Assembly: GCA_947474365.1 (NCBI GenBank)
Contig: CANJIU010000021.1
Coordinates: 43,806-107,805, forward strand
Reading direction: 5' to 3'
From: Opitutia bacterium
Lineage (GTDB): Bacteria > Verrucomicrobiota > Verrucomicrobiia > Opitutales > Opitutaceae
Length of the DNA stretch: 64,000 nt
Below are positions 62,462-64,000 of this stretch, piece after piece. How positions within the stretch are numbered: the stretch's first letter is position 1; each line of letters opens with the position of its first letter. A model generated the notes under the pieces. The model was not told the origin of the DNA. It did no database searches and saw only the letters and a program-made list of their open reading frames with translations. The translations under genes were made by a program, and so were the position numbers.

Positions 62462-63622
62462 TCATCGGCCGGACTCGACCCAGGAGAGGTTGAAGCGCGC
62501 CGCAACGATGTCGGAGCCTTTTTCGTAGAGGCACACGACGGTGCCATCCGGCAGGATGGCGAGGTCCGAATAGGCGCTGGGGCCGGCATCGAGGGTGCGG
62601 CTCACGGGCCAGGTTTTGCCGTCGTCCCGGCTCAGCTTGATCGAGAGGTTCTCGCGCTTGCCCTTGTCGCCGGGGACTTCTTTTCCGGTGGCGTCGCGTG
62701 CGAGGGTGTGCGGGTTGGAGAACAGCAGTGTGCCGGGCTTCGCAGGGTGCGCGATGATGCTCGCCATGCAACGCGGCTCCCAGAGCTGGTCGTGGAACGA
62801 GGGCTGGCCCCAGCGGGTGGCGCCGTCGGGACTGATCGTGACGATTTTGCGGTTCGCCTTGGAGACGCTCCGCGTGACGAGCATTACCCGGCCGTCGGAG
62901 AGTTCGGTGAGCATCGTCTCGTTGGGGCTGCTGAACTCGCCGGCATTGGGCACGGCGAGATCGCCCGCGAGCCAGGTCTTGCCGTGGTCGTCGCTGTAGA
63001 TCGTCGCGGCGGCCGACGGGCCGTGGTCACCGACTTTGCCGAACGCGATCCACACGGGAACGACAAGGCGGCCGCTGGCGAGTTGGATGCCGTGACCGGG
63101 ACCGGTCGCGATGACCTTCCAGTCGTAGTGGCGGCGGAAGGGCTCGAAGATCGCCGTGATCTCGACGGGCCTGCTCCAGGTGACGCCGTCGTCGGTGCTG
63201 CGCATCGAGAAGCAACGCGCGTAGTTGATGCAGTAGAGAAATTCGATCGCGCCCGTCGTGCGGTCGACGATGGCGACGGGGTTGTTGACCGTCTGCTCGT
63301 GCTCGCCGCCGGTCTTCTTGTGCGGATTGCCCTCCAGGCGTGTGCCGATGTGGGCGATCTGCTTGCCCGGCGTCCACGTTTTGCCGCCGTCGGTGGAGCG
63401 GCGCAGGTGAATCTCGATTTCGCCCCAGTCGGAACTGTTGTTGCGGCGGGCCTCGGCATACGCGAGCACGGTGCCTTTCGTGGTGACCACGATGCCCGGG
63501 ATGCGATAACGCGCGACCCCCGCCATTTTGGTGGGAAACACCTCGGAGGTTTCGAGCAAGGAGGCGGCGCCGAGCATTTGGACGCCGACGAGGAGCGAGA
63601 GTGCGATTCGGAGCAGGTTCAT
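62462..63622 (-). CDS. Exo-alpha-sialidase (GH33-like)
   Basis: A 386-residue exported sialidase: signal MNLLRIALSLLVGVQMLGAAS, intact YRIPGIV (Arg40), Asp boxes STDGGKTW, STDDGVTW, SDDHGKTW and SRDDGKTW, and a conserved TELSDGRVMLVTR segment for the Glu/Arg pair. The C-terminus FNLSWVESGR matches its neighbours' FNLEWLTDG. It is closely related in plan to the gene at 49501 and so probably a paralogue. It begins 20 bp after the stop of an IS-truncated sialidase. Confidence 0.9.
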   Translation of the reverse strand: MNLLRIALSLLVGVQMLGAASLLETSEVFPTKMAGVARYRIPGIVVTTKGTVLAYAEARRNNSSDWGEIEIHLRRSTDGGKTWTPGKQIAHIGTRLEGNPHKKTGGEHEQTVNNPVAIVDRTTGAIEFLYCINYARCFSMRSTDDGVTWSRPVEITAIFEPFRRHYDWKVIATGPGHGIQLASGRLVVPVWIAFGKVGDHGPSAAATIYSDDHGKTWLAGDLAVPNAGEFSSPNETMLTELSDGRVMLVTRSVSKANRKIVTISPDGATRWGQPSFHDQLWEPRCMASIIAHPAKPGTLLFSNPHTLARDATGKEVPGDKGKRENLSIKLSRDDGKTWPVSRTLDAGPSAYSDLAILPDGTVVCLYEKGSDIVAARFNLSWVESGR

Positions 63623-63642
63623 GTGTTGGAGGATTTCGCGGA

Positions 63643-63858
63643 TTACTTCTGCAGTACATCGCGCAGATCGCGACCGTTGAGCAGCCAGCTTAAGTTGAAA
63701 GCAGCAACCATGACGCCATCGTAGCAGTGTTTGGGGCCGCCCTCAAAGTGCAGAAAGATCTTGCCTGCGCTGGGTGTGCCGGCGCGACCGACGCCGAGAT
63801 TCGAGTAGGCGCTCGGACCGTCGTAGACGAGGCGTTTGACGGGCCAGGTTTTCGGTTG
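63643..63858 (-). pseudogene. C-terminal fragment of a sialidase cut by an insertion sequence
   Basis: A minus-strand frame ending at TAA 63643-63645 gives KTWPVKRLVYDGPSAYSNLG ... FNLSWLLNGRDLRDVLQK. This matches the last blade and tail of the sialidases downstream (GKTWPV ... GPSAYSD ... FNLSW). Just before the KTW the similarity stops and transposon sequence begins. Only about 70 residues remain in the window. Confidence 0.8.
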
Positions 63859-64000
63859 TCCCGGTTTCTTAGTGGCAGCCCGAGGGACGGAGCAAATCCG
63901 GCAAGAGGCTGAGTTTGCCGCAGTGAAAGAGGATGCGCGCCCGATAGTTGGCGAAGCTGCGGAAGCCCCGCGCGTCTGACTTGATGGCTTGGATCTTCGA
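63850..64000 (-). mobile_element. Right-hand (3') end of an ISL3-type insertion sequence
   Basis: The boundary lies between the transposase stop (63869) and the point where sialidase homology begins (about 63850-63858). Only one end is in the window, so the terminal inverted repeat and the expected 8-bp target duplication cannot be verified. Confidence 0.6.
63869..64000 (-). CDS. ISL3-family transposase, C-terminal end (partial)
   Basis: A frame entering from the right edge reads SKIQAIKSDARGFRSFANYR, then ARILFHCGKLSLLPDLL, and stops at TAA 63869-63871. The SKIQ-x-IK-x-x-ARGFR-x-F-x-NYR-x-RILF-x-CGKL pattern is the usual end of ISL3-type DDE transposases, which move by cut and paste. The rest of the element lies beyond the window. 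It is inserted in the same direction as, and inside, a sialidase gene. Confidence 0.75.
   Translation of the reverse strand, partial: SKIQAIKSDARGFRSFANYRARILFHCGKLSLLPDLLRPSGCH

Overview
The window is about 64 kb of GC-rich DNA that most resembles a chromosome segment of a Verrucomicrobia bacterium, probably Opitutales/Opitutaceae. This is inferred from the gene mix: TonB receptors with an 'ELSPFVVEADTD'-type plug start, ADOP-type MacB permeases, DUF1080 protein, FGly sulfatases, many BNR sialidases and Tat-exported oxidoreductase and esterase. No rRNA, tRNA or CRISPR was seen. Genes are tightly packed and many starts overlap the preceding stop (ATGA, GTGA, TTGA).

Layout. 1-5.5 kb: a methyltransferase cut by the window edge, a small conserved protein, TrhO, a Tat esterase, a DUF1080 protein, then a RAYT transposase gene enclosed by perfect 23-bp inverted repeats. 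5.5-25.4 kb: a scattered tripartite efflux system, namely a TolC/ATPase operon, a long operon with a MacA-like adaptor, an ATPase, three ADOP permeases, a TPR and a YCII protein, and a response regulator/kinase pair with a small membrane protein. Between them lie a cytidylyltransferase-GHMP kinase fusion and a Gfo/Idh/MocA oxidoreductase. 25.8-28.6 kb: pilMNOP-like genes. 28.7-33.5 kb: asparaginase, a HutF-like amidohydrolase, and a sugar nucleotidyltransferase/NahK-like kinase pair. 33.7-36.9 kb: minor pilins, the last one carrying four chitin-binding-like (CBM5/12) repeats. 36.9-46.2 kb: a decayed AraC regulator, sulfatase, TonB receptor, a frameshifted remnant, IolB, an ExuT-like MFS carrier, an SDR and an orphan kinase-like protein. 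46.3-64 kb: two more TonB receptors, five BNR/sialidase genes, a sixth sialidase cut by an ISL3-type element at the right edge, a sulfatase, an HpcH/HpaI aldolase and a GT-C-like membrane protein.

The most notable system is regulatory. Three near-identical palindromes (TTCCC-n6-GGGAA type) each lie about 107-116 bp upstream of a GGCAC-N5-TTGC sigma-54 promoter. These promoters precede the ATPase-TolC operon, the adaptor-ATPase-permease operon and the small membrane protein-response regulator-kinase cassette. I infer that the NtrC-type regulator drives its own cassette and both halves of the pump, which gives an autoregulated sigma-54 envelope or efflux response.

The sialidase, sulfatase, TonB, uronate-type and hexosamine-type genes suggest growth on sulfated, sialylated host- or algal-type glycans; this is inference from gene content.
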